A program made the position numbers and the translations under genes. Of a stretch of DNA of 64,000 nt, positions 1 to 12,144 are shown piece by piece. This stretch comes from Hibiscus mutabilis (taxonomy: Eukaryota > Streptophyta > Magnoliopsida > Malvales > Malvaceae): assembly GCA_019671005.1 (NCBI GenBank), contig CM033712.1, positions 72,800,479 to 72,864,478 on the forward strand, read 5' to 3'. Below the pieces are notes generated by a model, which saw only the letters and a program-made list of their open reading frames with translations, was not told the DNA's origin and ran no database searches. Within the stretch, counting starts at the first letter, position 1; each line of letters begins with the position of its first letter.

Positions 1-441
1 TACCATTCATGAATATATATGTCTAGTAATAAAATATAAAATTGGAGATCTCCATGAAAACGTAGCTGGCATGCAAAACCCATTAGCTAGAGATGAAAGA
101 ACCTTAAGCTTCTCGTGAGTAAAGTGAGTTTGTCCATTTGCTGCCACTTGGTGCAATGCAACAAGGGCTTCACTTTTAATCTCCCATCAATTAATTGTTT
201 CTGCCTAACCTTTTACTTGATAAATTAAGCGTCTATTTTATGATATATGTTTTAATTTATAGCTCTTTTTTCTAACAGTACCATATTTAAAGTTCGAACT
301 TGAATCATTTTTTTAGAGTATAATATATGTTACTGTTACCAAATCCTTATTGGTTTTGCCTTACATTTTTCCATATAAACTCCTTAACAAAAACTGTCAA
401 GACATACAAATGTACAAAGTAGTTAGTTTGTAATTTGTTAA
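1..441. other. Unassigned AT-rich spacer
   Basis: I see no coding pattern, RNA gene or structured repeat in this stretch. It ends where the terminal sequence of a minus-oriented LTR begins. Confidence 0.4.
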
Positions 442-3391
442 TGTAACGACGTCTTTCCAAAAAACCTTTTTGAAAAATTATCATAGATTTTGCGCTACGG
501 GTTATTCCCAAAATTATTTCTTTGTAATTTTGGTTTAAAGGGATTTCTTTTGAAAAAAAAATTTCTTTGAAAAATTGATTGAAAACTGAGAGTCGCCACC
601 AGACCATAGATTAAACCGACATCGAATAAGCCAGACTGCCGTGTTAATTTATGGTTTGAGTTCCGCACGTCACCTTTATGCATGGTGCAAACAGTTAAGG
701 AATGATGTAATGACTTCGTCAAGTTTTAATTCTGCAATGAGTTGGTAAGGATTAATTCAAATATTTGGTCAACATCCTTTAAGCTCTGACTACTACGACC
801 CAAATATCGGAACTAATGAATACCTCCCCTTCTTATGATTCAGGTTAATTAATGCAAAATTGATGGGCCATAACAATTAGAGAACGAGAAACAAAAACTT
901 GAAAATTAACCACACAAGGACATACTAAAAGTCCTAACCTAAAAGACCCAAATTATGGAAAGCCCAAATGGTGACCTAATTATTAAATAGATGATTCTAA
1001 TATTTAACCTTAAATTAATTAGCCCTAAACAACTAAAACCCTGACACATTATGATAATTAGTATGAAATTTAACGTCAATCTAGGTTTAAAATTTATTTT
1101 ATCATAAGAATCATTAAAAGACGTTCAACTAATTTAATGAATTTCACATTTACTCTAATGAGCCAAGAGCAAATTAAAATTCATTGAATTGATTCGAACC
1201 CCGATCTAACTAAGGCTCTAAAGAACCCAAATCTAGAATTAACTTAGTTAATTTAAGAGTCGCGCCCCTATGAGACGAGCACGTGATTTAAATTAATTGA
1301 ATTAATCCATTTAACCTAATCTAAAGCCCAAAAACTATTAGCTAGGCCCAGGACCTAAAGGCCCAAACCACCTAAAAGCTAGCAAGCTCAAAAAAGGCCC
1401 AAACTAAAACTAACAAGGCCCAAAAAAACAAAAAACAAAGCCAAGCCCAAAAAACTAAGGCACATTAGGTTAATAATATATTATATGAAAAAGGAGCCCA
1501 TCTTAAGTAAATTAACAAAAAAGGAAAACCTTTTATCATATATATTAAAAACTTTACATATTATAAAGTTGGGAAATTGTACATTTTTAAAAATTATAAC
1601 TATATAGAACTAAGTGTCAAATACCTTGTAAAACCTATATTATATACATTACATGAAGACTATATGCTCAATACATAATATGAAAACGTATATTATGTAA
1701 CATTTATATATTAAACACCAAATCAAGTGTAAAATCACATATTAGATAGGCATTAGACATCCATTATACATTTCGATAACAAATCAAAAGACAACAGATT
1801 CAAACATGAATAATAAACAACAATATTAAGAAAAAAAATAGAATTAAAATGCATTAATAGGGAAATTAAACACTGGAAACTAGACTAAATCGAAAGAAAA
1901 TAAAATTTTGAGACTTAACTAAAAGGATGACAGGGATAAAATTACAAGAAAACGGAAAGTTGCGAGGACTCGGATGGTAATTATAGAAGGCGGAATGGCC
2001 TTGGTGAAATTTCAGGAACGCGGATGGACCATTCGTGTAATTCTAAAAGGCGGAAGGGATAAACTACGTTAAAAATGGGGCGGAGGTCCTTATTATGATA
2101 TTTCCCCTTTTTAAAAATTGAAAGGTTTATAAAATCCCTTTTATTTCATTTTATTTCCCTTTTTCGGCAAAAAACAAAACCCCCTGTTATAACACCTTCA
2201 TCGGTGTTCATCTAGGTTCTTGATGAACCCAGATTCCGGCGGTCCTCTACTGTGAAACCCAAAAAACAACTGTCGAGTCGCCGTGCCGGCCGCCGTACGA
2301 TGGGGGCCGAAAAAGCCAAACCACCCCCAAAACCCTAAAAAACATATCTAACCCTTCCCCTTTCCAAATTGGAAAACTAGACACGAAATCGAAACCAGAA
2401 AGACTACTCTGCCATTCCCGCCCTTCCGTTTCACCGTGCACGACGTAGGGAGGTCGTAAGGCTTGTCAACGACGGTAGGAGACAGATCGACGCGAGATAA
2501 GGGGAAGAACTACAAGGGTAAGCACTACAGAAACCCTAAATCTCTATGTTTTTCTTTATGCGAATGCTTGAAATGAAAAGAAGAGATGTTTTACCTCTGT
2601 AAATGTGAGGTTTTGCTGCCTCTTTTCTATTCCTTTCTGAATATTCCAGTATGCCTCTTTACAATTTAGGGTAGTGTATTTATATACCCTAGGTTATATG
2701 TATTTTAGAAATGCGAAAAGAAAATTGAAAAAACCCTATTGGCTGATTATTATTCCGCTTTGATTCACATATATCACTGATTTTCATCTGTTAATTCTCT
2801 GAAAATTCTAAATTTGTTATGTGCTTGCCCCTCTTCTAAAATTTTGTTGGTTTATTTGTATATACCCCGGCTGTCGAGAGGTACCAGAGGAGGGGACCAG
2901 AGGAGAACGCTTGGGGAATAATCCTCTGCTGTGGCCGCCAACGTGGAGAGGTGATGTTGAGGTGGGTGCCGACGTGGTAAAGGCGTGGCCAATAACTGGT
3001 CGGTCGTGGGATGCGAAGAGGCGCGGTTGAACTGCAAGTGAGCGTAGGGGGAATGATGAGCAGCACGTGCGGCGCGTGACGATATGAAGAGCCCATTCTG
3101 CTTCATCTTGGGCCGTCAAATCTGGCCAAATTTGACGGCAGAGAATGAGATGCGCAACAATGCAATAAGGAATTAGGGTTTTTAGTCATTATCATATTTG
3201 GGTTTTGGCTTTATTGGGCCCAAAACGGGCTAAATATGTATATTCCTTTTTAATTTTTTGGGCTTAATGTAAATGGACTCTTGTGATATATATATTTAGG
3301 CTGTTTTTTATTTAATTTTAACATTCTTTTTATATTTTCATAATTGTTTTATAATGATAATAGTAATAGTATGGTATAAATGGTAACAACA
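442..3391 (-). mobile_element. Minus-oriented LTR-like fragment, Tat/Ogre type
   Basis: Read on the minus strand, the segment ends in GACGTCGTTACA just after a GGTGGCGACTC motif (near 585-605). The solo LTR at 42014-43327 has the same layout: GGTGGCGACTCC, then an A/T-rich tail, then GACATCGCTACA. A TATA-like GTATATAC lies at about 2858-2865 on the minus strand, followed by a GC-richer leader and GGCCCAA-rich stretches, which is typical of a U3-R-U5 layout. The far boundary near 3391 is a guess, because no target duplication matching the flank at 437-441 was found. The open frames between 2817 and 3119 look like LTR leader sequence, not genes. It could be a solo LTR or a truncated element. 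Confidence 0.45.
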
Positions 3392-3411
3392 TGTGATAGT
3401 TATATGATACT

Positions 3412-5755
3412 TGTAATCACTCATTTTTATCCGGTTTGTAAATATTGTTAATATATTAGCATAATAATTAATGGGGTATTATTATTGCATGTATACATGT
3501 TATATTATATGTTTATTATATATATATGTGATTAATGTGTGTAAAATATGTGTGTGATATGTGTAAGCGCATGAGTATTATACATATTATGTATGTGTAT
3601 GTGTGTAGGTGTTGGTATATGTGTACCATATGTATGTTTATATTTTGTACATGTATAATATATATGAACAAATGTATATGTCTGTGTTTAAACGCATGTA
3701 ATATGTATGTTAATTTGTATACACGTATGTCATTCTGTATGTATTTAGCTTAATGTCATTGTTGTTGTTATTTGCATGTATACGTATTATTATTAGCAAT
3801 ATTAGTTATTATTAGTGGTATTATTGGGTTAGAATTAAAAATGGATCTGTAAATATAAAACCCATATAAGTTATTATTAAATGCCCAGTTCAACATATTA
3901 CAAGGTCCATTACACTTTACAAAGCCCATTTTGGTCCAAAACCCAATCCATATCAGATTTAATAACCCTAACACCCTCTCTTTATTATGCGCAACCGATC
4001 CTGGACCGTTGGATCAAATCTTAATCCAATGGCTACGATTAAAAGGAGAGAAACCATTCAGATACCGCGTGCGGTCCATGCGCATACCGTTCAGCCTCTC
4101 ACGCACACGTGCATCTCACGCCTCTGACCCCTTGACTACCGTGCACCACGTGGCACCATCTCACGCAATCCCACCAGTTTCAAGATTTCATCTGGGCCAT
4201 CCGTCATCAAACTATCTCAGTCGTTGGATCAGATCTGATCCAACGACCAAGAACGAGGCCAGCCGAGACGACATCTCCACCATACTTCTTTCATCATGCC
4301 TCCAACCACCCTCTGCCACCGTACACACCGTCCCTCACCAGCCGTACCATCCAAACATGCCAAGATCACAAAGAACAAAGATTATTAGTACCAAATATGT
4401 ACTATTTTTTTACAAAGAATAGAAGAAAACAGCATATATGTAAAGAGATTTACCATCTTTTGTACCGAGTTTTTTAACCAGATCTAAAATAAACAAAAAA
4501 ACACAAAAAAGTTTCCCAGAAAAGGTAGCTTCTTCTTTCTCTTTTGCATGTTCTTTCAAACCAAAAAATAATACCAAATACATAAAAGAAAAAGGGAAAG
4601 AATATACCCTTTCGACTTCGGTCGGCCACCTTGCATGGTGGCCGAGGCTGGGACCACCGATGAATGGTTCCCACACATTTGTCTATTTACCTTCTCGTTT
4701 CCCCCGTCGTCTTTCAAACTTTTAAAGGTTTTCTTTTAGTTTCGTTTTTTGTAGATCTAGGGCAAAAGGTTCGATTTCTTAAAGGTTTGGGTTCGGATCT
4801 GAGCTTAGAAAATAAAGAAAGAGCTGTTTTGAAGGTTTTTGGGTTCTGCCGCCGCCGGTGAACGGCAACCGGCGGTGGCTTATGGTGGCGGCTGAATTCT
4901 GGGTTTTATGAGAGCCGGCTTCAATCTTAGAGAAGGGAGGGGATTTGTTTTATAAAACAAAATTTAAAATGGCTAAACCTTGAAATCAGATCCAATAAGG
5001 TCTACTTATAGACTTTTAATTTTCAAAAAATGGTTCAATTGCTACATAAGGAGTTCCGCATTTTCAAAATTTTCAGTTTGAGTCTCCCCCTTGGTCATAT
5101 TGCAGGATTGGTCCCTCTCAGTTTTTCAAAAAACCCTAATTTCACCCCTAATTTTGTTGAAATCAGATTTTAAATGGCAAAATTGCACACTTAATCCTTC
5201 TGTGTTTTGAGATTTTTCAAACCGAGCTTGCCGCATGGGTTTATTACCCGATAGGTCATTTGGAGTTTAATTCAGTTTTTAATCAAGTCCCTAATTACGT
5301 CTTTTGTCTATTTAAATTCTGTTTTTAGGTTTTGTTTCTTTTCCATTTTAGTCCCTCTGACGCTTTAAACTTTTATGTATTTTATTCTTTTTTATCTATT
5401 TTTTAGTGTTTTATGTTGCACATCATATTTACATATGTTTCATTCACACCTTGTCTATTTATGTTTTATCGTGTATTATATCCTTTTTGCGTTTTAATTT
5501 GATCATTCATATTACACATGTCTTTTATGTTATATTTAACTTAACGTGCATATCATGTTTACACGTTAGCTTGTTATGTTCGTTTTGTATATTCGGATAT
5601 ATATTAATTTATGGCGTGTTTGGTCTCATAAATACCATGTTTTATGTCCATTTCGCTTCTTTGTAGGTTACTTGATAGCATGATATTGTTTGTTATATGT
5701 AATGTCTTTGTTGTTATTTTTACATGTTAATTATGTCATTGATAAAGTTTTAGTA
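3412..5755 (+). repeat. Left LTR of the Tat-like element
   Basis: Positions 3412-4231 align almost base for base with 12145-12980, including the TGTGTA-rich block, the CCCATTTTGGTCCAAAACCC segment and the CCGTTGGATCA motif. The right copy has an extra stretch of about 18 bases near 12390. The rest (4232 to about 5755) has no second copy in the window and is assigned by continuity. No intact primer-binding site follows, so the 3' part of this LTR and the PBS seem to be lost. The exact 3' limit is uncertain. Confidence 0.65.
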
Positions 5756-5783
5756 CACAGTGTAAGTTCTGGTAACAAGCGAG

Positions 5784-6307
5784 ATGAAGTACAAGAATTA
5801 AAGAAGCAAATGGCCTAGATGATGGACCATATGAATACTATGATGAAAGACAAGCAGCCTGTTGAACTCAGAGAAGAATCAATAAAGGATCAGAATGTGG
5901 AACAGAATGGTCAGAATGTCAAGACAGACAACACCGTTAAATATGACAAATCGAATCCCTTTGTGATCAATCTCAGGAAACAGACAAACGACATATCTGG
6001 GGAAGATACCAAGGCAACAAAGACAAGACCAGGGGAAGCTCGAGAATCCAACGACATCAGAAGGCATTATCCTATACCCATGAGATATACCAAGCTACTT
6101 CCGTTGCTTGTCGAAATGAGCCTTATCGTACTGGTGAAGTCTATACCAAAGAGACCTCCTTATCCGAATGGTTACAACAGTCGTGTCTGGTACAGCTATC
6201 ACGTAGGCGATTCGAGTTATCACACTGAGAATTGTAGAGCCCTAAAGGACAGAGTTCAAGATCTTATCAGAATGGGAGTTTTGGGTTTCGAAGACGGACA
6301 ACCCTGA
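5784..6307 (+). pseudogene. Gag C-terminal-type segment, misplaced
   Basis: The frame contains a PIPMRYTKLLPLLVE block, then KRPPYPNGY, then a YHVG...YHTENCRALKDRVQDLI block. In gag proteins of plant Tat/Ogre elements the matching blocks are PIPVTYTELYPQL, PPFPKWY and a C-x-YHxGxxGHxxENC motif, and they sit at the C-terminal end of gag. Here they come before the gag core (7418 onward). The first Cys of the motif is replaced (WYSYH) and the central Gly-His is SYH. The frame ends in TGA at 6305-6307. It is a remnant, and I infer a rearranged or recombinant element. Confidence 0.6.
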
Positions 6308-6393
6308 TTCTATAGCGAATCAGCCGTTGCCCGAGGGACAAAGTCGAAGGAGGGTCAACGCCCAGTTCAAGGTTCGGGTAACACAGAAGCGGG

Positions 6394-7101
6394 TCACTCA
6401 AGCGAGATAAATTCAGGAGTCAAGAATAAAAGCATCTCAGAAGATGAACTTGCATACAAGTACGGCCAGATCGAGCATGAGAGGCACGATCTAAGCATGA
6501 AATTGAAGAACATACAAGACAAGTACCAGAAGCTGCACTTTGAATTCAAGAATGTCGGTATGGGTGACACCTCTGAAGAATGGGTTAATGGCATGATTCA
6601 ACTGAAGAACGATTTGGAACGTTGGAAGCAGAAATACAAGAATAGTAAGAATACAAGCAAATCATTGTCACAGAAGATGTAAGAAGCTGAGAGCCAACGC
6701 AACGTTCTCCAAAGTGAGTTAAAAAATAGTCTGGGTATGACGATATCCTGAAATCATGTCTGCAGCAGGAAAGAAAGGAATCACAAGCCTTTCAAATGGT
6801 AAACGCAACACTCAAAGAACAAATAGCGAGGCTCAAGACTTCTTTATGTACCAGCGAGATCCATGCTGAGGCAGTGACCGTCAAGCTACAAAAGGCCGAG
6901 TAGACAATACAGAAAAAAGATCGAGACATGAAGATCGTTATGACTCAAGCCCGACAAGTAGCTTAATAGGTAGCAGACTTAGCCGATGCAGCAGCGCCGA
7001 TAAGCCAGAATATGGATCCAGCGTTGGACCGCGAAGAAAAAATGACGAGACTATTGAATGAGGTCAAACAATTAGGTGCCAGGGCTCACCACTATCTGTA
7101 A
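6394..7101 (+). pseudogene. Coiled-coil segment of the retroelement ORF
   Basis: Across shifting frames this region encodes Lys/Glu/Gln-rich heptad-like sequence, for example MKLKNIQDKYQKLHFEFKN at 6497 and KLQKAE and MTQARQVA later. It ends with MDPALDREEKMTRLLNEVKQ and a terminal Tyr-Leu before a stop at about 7101. Long coiled coils ending in such a motif occur in ORFs carried by cotton Tat-like elements. That is a resemblance from memory, not a database result. Several in-frame stops (near 6680, 6901 and 6964) and frame changes show it is dead. Confidence 0.5.
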
Positions 7102-7417
7102 AACCCTAATATCGGATGTAATGAAACCTTTTGGTCTAAATGAAAGATGTCCTATAGGGATAAATCACTTGCGGAATCGATGCCTTATTGCATTCATGCA
7201 TTGCATTTGCATCACGTCCTTTGCATTGTTTAATAGTTTTATCATTGCATGACACTTCGTCATTTAATACTTGGGGTTCGATGGCAGAATTAGTTGGAAA
7301 ATAGAATGAACTAGAGAGTCGAAGCTTGACCAGCTAGAAGAAAGAATCGAGAAAGAGCTGAAGAAGAAAGAAAAGATAAGTGTTTTCAATACAAGGGAAC
7401 TCAGCCTAGTCCCTGAT

Positions 7418-8316
7418 TTGTTCATTCCTCCAGATTTCAAGATTCCCAGATTTGCACAGTATGACGGAACCAGCTGCCCGAAGATTCACTTGACCATGTT
7501 TTGTAGAAAAATGGAGGGATACATGAAGAATGAAGAGTTGTTGATCCACTGCTTCCATGATAGCCTGATGGGACCTGCAACAGTGTGGTATAACTGTTTG
7601 AACAAAAACCAAGTTAGGTCATGGGGTGACCTTGCTAATGCCTTCTTGAGTCAATACAGATATACTTTAGATTTAGCGCCCCGTCGTCAGTTTCTTCAGA
7701 ATGAGAAAATGATACCAAATGAAAGCTTCAGGTAATCTGCACTAAGGTAGCGATGTTTGACAACCCAAGTCCAGCCTCCTATAGCGGAAGAAGAGTTGAC
7801 TCCCCTATTCCATACAACGATTCCCTATCCTTTCTTCGATGTGATGTTAGGGAAATCGAGAAACATATTCGACGATTTCATGACGATTGGAGAGAGGATA
7901 GAATACGCAATCAAAGAAGGAAAATTGGGGTCTAAGTCCAAGGACCGAATCGAAGATAAGATAGATAAAGACGAAGAGGTAAATGAGTGTTATCTCTAGG
8001 GTTCGCGTGGCCGTAAAAGAAGAAGACAGGCTGACACATCAGGGTCATCAAGGAAAATTCCTCGGACGAGCGCAAATTTGGAAGTGTTCGAAACATCTAT
8101 CTTAGACATATGGCCTCATTTGGTAGGGGTCACTATCTTGCTCCTAGACCAATGGAGATGGCACCGGATCCATCTGCCCATAGTTTTGACTCGAGTAGCA
8201 CATGTGAATTCTATATGGGGGCACCGGGGCATCCCACCAGAAAATGTAGACCTTTATTGGAGAAGATCAAGAAGTTGATCAATGATGGGACCTTGACACA
8301 AGAGCTGATCCAGTAG
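7418..8316 (+). pseudogene. Tat/Ogre-type gag core with CYH-like end
   Basis: The frame at 7418-7735 reads FKIPRFAQYDGTSCPKIHL, then MFCRKMEGY, LLIHCFHDSLMGPATVWY, and ends NESFR. This is the conserved capsid-like core of Tat/Ogre gag proteins (family knowledge). After a stop at 7734 the homology continues at 7757-7999 with QVQPP...MLGKSRNIFDDFMTIGERIEYAI, and again at 8110-8316 with CEFYMGAPGHPTRKCRPLL, a C-x-YHxGxxGHxxxxC-like motif. The frames are broken by stops and shifts, so no complete Gag can be made. No protease follows. Confidence 0.75.
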
Positions 8317-10545
8317 TGGAGGACCAAGGATGAGGGGCAAGTCTGCATAGTGCTGAGGAAGCCAGAGATGTCTCTACATGAAAAGACTTTTCTGAAGTAA
8401 TACAAGGAATCAACTTTACTACCTGTGGCCCACATGTGGTGAAGATCTTTTGTGAAAGGGCATGTTTGTTGATTTTTATTCCAATGAAGAATACATTTCG
8501 CTTAACATACAATGTTCTTGAAAGCGCATAGATGTATATTTTCTCACCGTTGTAGGACACTGGATATCAATTGCAAGATGTGACATTAGATGGATGTTGT
8601 GACAACGATGAGGTGTGATATTCCCTACCAGACTCTGGTCAGCAAAGCAAGATTACTACTCTTTTGAGATGTTCAAAGACGAAAAAGCTCCAAATGTCAA
8701 CCATGTAGATTTGCTTGAAATTGAAACTCTAGGCATAATCTTCTAGGTAGTAAAGAATTAAAAAATAAGAATTAAAAAGGGGAAGAATTGAAGGAAAAAA
8801 GAAGAAGAAAAAGGGAAGAAAAAGAAAGAAAGAGAAAAGAATAATAAAAAGCACTCCTATGTTTGAAACCTGGTAATAGGCTTGTTCGAATAAGAGTGTG
8901 GGAGTTTTGGGGCACTCCGCTGAAGCGATAAGGTGCCAATACACCATCCAATTCAAGAAACCTTAGCTTCATGAGTGATGGTAATATTTTTAAATCATGA
9001 CTATGCCGAGTAACTTGGGGCAATGTTGTTTGCTCCATCGTTGTTCTCAAGACAAAGGACTGTGACGAATTGATTTCCTCAAATAATGATAAAAGCGTAA
9101 AAAAGAAAAGAGAAAGAAAAAATAAGAAAAGAAAAAAAAGAGAAAATAAAGAAAAAAGGGAAAAGAAAAGAAAAAAAAGAGAGAGAAAAATAAATGATAG
9201 CATAGGTAAAATTAAAACTCACACCACCTAGAACTCTATTCTTAGAGTAATTTTTCTACGCTCGAGTGGTCATACAAGCCCACCCTTTTTGGGGCAGAGC
9301 AGATAATGAGAATTGAGAAAGAGTAGTATTCTGCAGCAACACGGTAATCATGAGGATGAACTGAGTCACCTAGGAAGATCTCACAGCCTTGAATTACTGA
9401 ATGGTTGAATCTAAGACGCTCTTGCACTTGATATCCAGAACTCCTATTCTGTGGTTTCAAGATCTTGTATGTTAATCTAAATGATACCCTTAAGTGGAAT
9501 ACGAATCAACAATTTGACAAGTTAAAGCATCAAAGATTTCCATGTATTACTTCAGAGATAAGATCCAGAACACAAGGTTGCGAATATTATTGAAGCACCT
9601 AACCAGAAACGACCCCACAATGTATAGGATGAAGATGATGACAAGATCATATATGTCAAACAGCTCAAGAACAAGAAGCGGGTTTCAGCCATGATGCCTT
9701 GGTTGGTTCAAGAAAATGAAGGACAAACCAGGACGAGAATGAGATTACAAAATACGGGGGACGGTAAAAGGTAAACATCGAGTCTCCAAAGAATTAAAAT
9801 GTAGGGACTGAGAAATGGTTCCCGTCAAGAGGCAGCAAGAAGATTGAGGTTAAGTTCAGAACATAGAAACATTTTGCTCACCCCGATTACGAAACGAACA
9901 AATACTCAGAATGTTGGGTCAAAGGAGTAGGAAGGTAGCCGAGCTCATGATCGAGTGGGGCAATGCAGAACAGGAAGAATGGTAAGAATCTCTGCACATG
10001 CATGATATAGAGTTTGTTTGTGAAGCGGGTAGAGACCTCGAAGAAGAAATGCAAGTGCTCGTGCAAAAGAACAAGAGCGGGTACTCATTTAACAAAAATT
10101 AACAGAAATAAAGATCAAAACTGAGCATACTGCAAAAAAGAAAGGAAACAGAGAAATCCGAAGAATGGCTTTTCAGGGCATAGGATTTTAAAACATGTCT
10201 AAAAATAAAAAGAAAAAGAAAAAGAAAAAAGAAAGAAAAGAGAGAGGGAATTATATCGCGAAAGGGTTAAAAGACATGAATCAGATAAATAACTGATCAA
10301 AGAGCATACTGCAACAGAAAAGAAAAAAGGAAATATGAGAAATAACCTTCCAGAGCGTAAGACTTTAGAACAGAAAAAGAGAAGAAAAAAATAGAGTAAG
10401 AGAAAAATAATGATAAAAAAAGAAGAAAAAATAAGAAGAAAAAGAAAGTACGGCATTGTATCATATAGATAGACGCATGTCAATTTTTGCTTGTTTCTAG
10501 ACAGGTATTTGAAGAATTGTCAAAGAATTTACTAAAGAAAGAAAA
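8317..10545 (+). other. Degenerate internal region with purine-rich blocks
   Basis: No gene can be supported here. Blocks at about 8755-8850, 9100-9195 and 10198-10470 are almost pure A/G on the plus strand. They create misleading Phe/Leu/Ser-rich open frames on the minus strand. They resemble the purine-rich untranslated region seen in long non-autonomous Tat elements. Confidence 0.5.
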
Positions 10546-11815
10546 GATCGGCAACCATAGCAGCGTGAGGCCAGATGTTAAATCCTTCGGGTCATCGGTA
10601 AGTCATTCGGGCATGATGTTAAGTCCTTCGGGCCACCAATAAGTCTTTCAAGCATGGTGATAAGTTTTTCGGGCCATCAGTAAGTCTTTTGGGCATGATG
10701 CGGCAGCCTTAGTAGCGTGAGTCTAGAAAGATCGACAGCCATAGCAGCGTGAGGCCAGATGTTAAATCCTTCGGGCACGATGTTAAGTCCTTCGGGCCAC
10801 CATTAAGTCTTTCGAGCATGGTGATAAGTCATTCGGGCCATCAGTAAGTCCTTCGGGCATTATGCGGTAGCCATAGTAACGTGAGTCCAGAAAGATCGGC
10901 AGCCATAGTAGTATAAGGCCAGATGTTAAATCTTTCGGGTCATTGGTAAGTCATTCGGGCACGGTTTTAAGTCCTTCGAGCCACCAGTAAGTCTTTCGAG
11001 CATGGTGATAAGTCCTTCGGGCCATCAGTAAGTCTTTCGGGCCATCAGTAGCGTGAGTATAGAAGATCGGCATCCATAGTAGTGTAAGACCATATGTTAA
11101 ATCATTCGAGTCATCTATAAGTCCTTCGAGCACGGTGTTAAGTCCTTCGAGCCACCATTAAGTCTTTTGAGCATAGTGATAAGTCTTTCGGGCCATCAGT
11201 AAGTCTTTCTGGCATGATATGACAGTCATAGTAGTGTGAGTCCAGAAAGATCGACAGCCATAGCAGCGTGAGACCAGATATTAAATCATTCGGGTCATCG
11301 GTAAGTCCTTCGGGCACGGTGTTAAGTCCTTCAGGCCACGAGTAAATCTTTCGAGCATGGTGATAAGTTCTTCGGGCCATCAGTAAGCCCTTCGGGCATG
11401 ATGCAGCAGCCTTAGTAGCGTGAGTCCAGAAAGATCAGCAGCCATAGCAGCGTGAGACTAGATGTTAAATCCTTCGGGTCATCGGTAAGTCCTTCGAGCA
11501 CGGTGTTAAGTCTTTCGGGCCACCATTAAGTCTTTCGAGCATGGTGATAAGTCTTTCGGGCCATCAGTAAGTCCTTCGTGCATGATGCGGCAGCCATAGT
11601 AGAGTGAGTCCAGAAAGATCGGTAGCCATAGCAGCGTGAGACCAGATGTTAAATCCTTCGGGTCATCGGTAAGTCCTTCGGGCACGGTGTTAAGTCATTC
11701 GGGCCACCATTAAGTCTTTCGAGCATGGTGATAAGTCATTTAGGCCATCAATAAGTCTTTTGGGCATGATGCAGCAACCTTAGTAGCGTAAGTCCAAAGA
11801 TATCAACAGCCTCGT
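10546..11815 (+). repeat. About seven tandem copies of a 184-bp unit
   Basis: Units begin with GATCGGCAGCCATAGCAGCG or a close variant at 10546, 10730, 10894, 11065, 11249, 11433 and 11617. Spacings are 184, 164, 171, 184, 184 and 184 bp. Each unit contains five to six shorter subrepeats of about 25-30 bp built on TAAGTCCTTCGGGC, alternating with CATGATG, CACGGTGT, CACCA and CATCAG variants, so the array is a higher-order repeat. It lies between the gag remnants and the polypurine tract. It has no open frame on the plus strand, and the minus-strand frames through it are by-products of the repeat. Confidence 0.9.
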
Positions 11816-12000
11816 AAAAAAAGAAAAAAAGGATAGAAAAGAGATAAGAGAAAAAAAAAGGAAAAGGAAAAAAGCATAAAAGAAGAGGAAAAGAAGAAAA
11901 AAGAGAAAAAAAGGACAAAAAGAGCAGAGAAAGAAGGAAAAACAGAAAAAAATGGAAAAAGAAAAAGAAAAAGATAAAAGAAAAATCGAAGACAAAGGTT
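11816..12000 (+). repeat. Purine-rich low-complexity block
   Basis: About 180 bases of A and G runs (AAGAAAAA, GGAAAAAG and similar) follow the tandem array. The antisense strand gives a long Phe/Ser/Leu open frame that is not a gene. Confidence 0.8.
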
Positions 12001-12131
12001 ATATAAAGGAGAAGCCTACGTTTTCGAGCCCACGTTTTCGAGCCTACGTGATTCCGAAGTTGTGAGCAGGGAAGTCGGATAAAAATGAGTGTTTTTGGTC
12101 TTTGCTTTGTTTTCGTTTCACAAGAACAAGC

Positions 12132-12140
12132 AAAGAGGGG
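12132..12140 (+). other. Polypurine tract of the Tat-like element
   Basis: AAAGAGGGG lies four bases before the TG of the right LTR at 12145. This is the usual position of the plus-strand primer, and it confirms that the element is oriented plus. Confidence 0.75.
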
Positions 12141-12144
12141 CAAC

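Noticed and set aside
2817..3119. Overlapping open frames on both strands that could be a small gene
   Set aside because: They sit in the GC-rich leader of an LTR-like fragment. Three frames are open together and none shows a domain.
3535..3753. Cys/Met/Tyr-rich open frame repeated at 12281-12499
   Set aside because: It lies inside both copies of one LTR in a TGTGTA-rich block. The protein similarity just mirrors LTR homology.
3931..4422. 163-codon open frame with a partner at 12678-12992
   Set aside because: It is the same U3/R-type LTR DNA in both LTRs. There is no known domain, and the partner is cut by the LTR truncation.
10951..11380. Repeated minus-strand peptides (MARRTYHHARK...)
   Set aside because: They are produced by the 184-bp tandem array. 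The repeat is DNA-level and the frames break between units.
10546..11815. CRISPR-like array
   Set aside because: There are no unique spacers between constant repeats. The units are contiguous higher-order tandem repeats in a plant retroelement.
8772..12143. Long Phe/Leu/Ser-rich open frames on the minus strand (for example 8772-9203, 10199-10483, 11748-12143)
   Set aside because: They are the antisense of purine-rich low-complexity blocks, with no domain or codon pattern of a gene.
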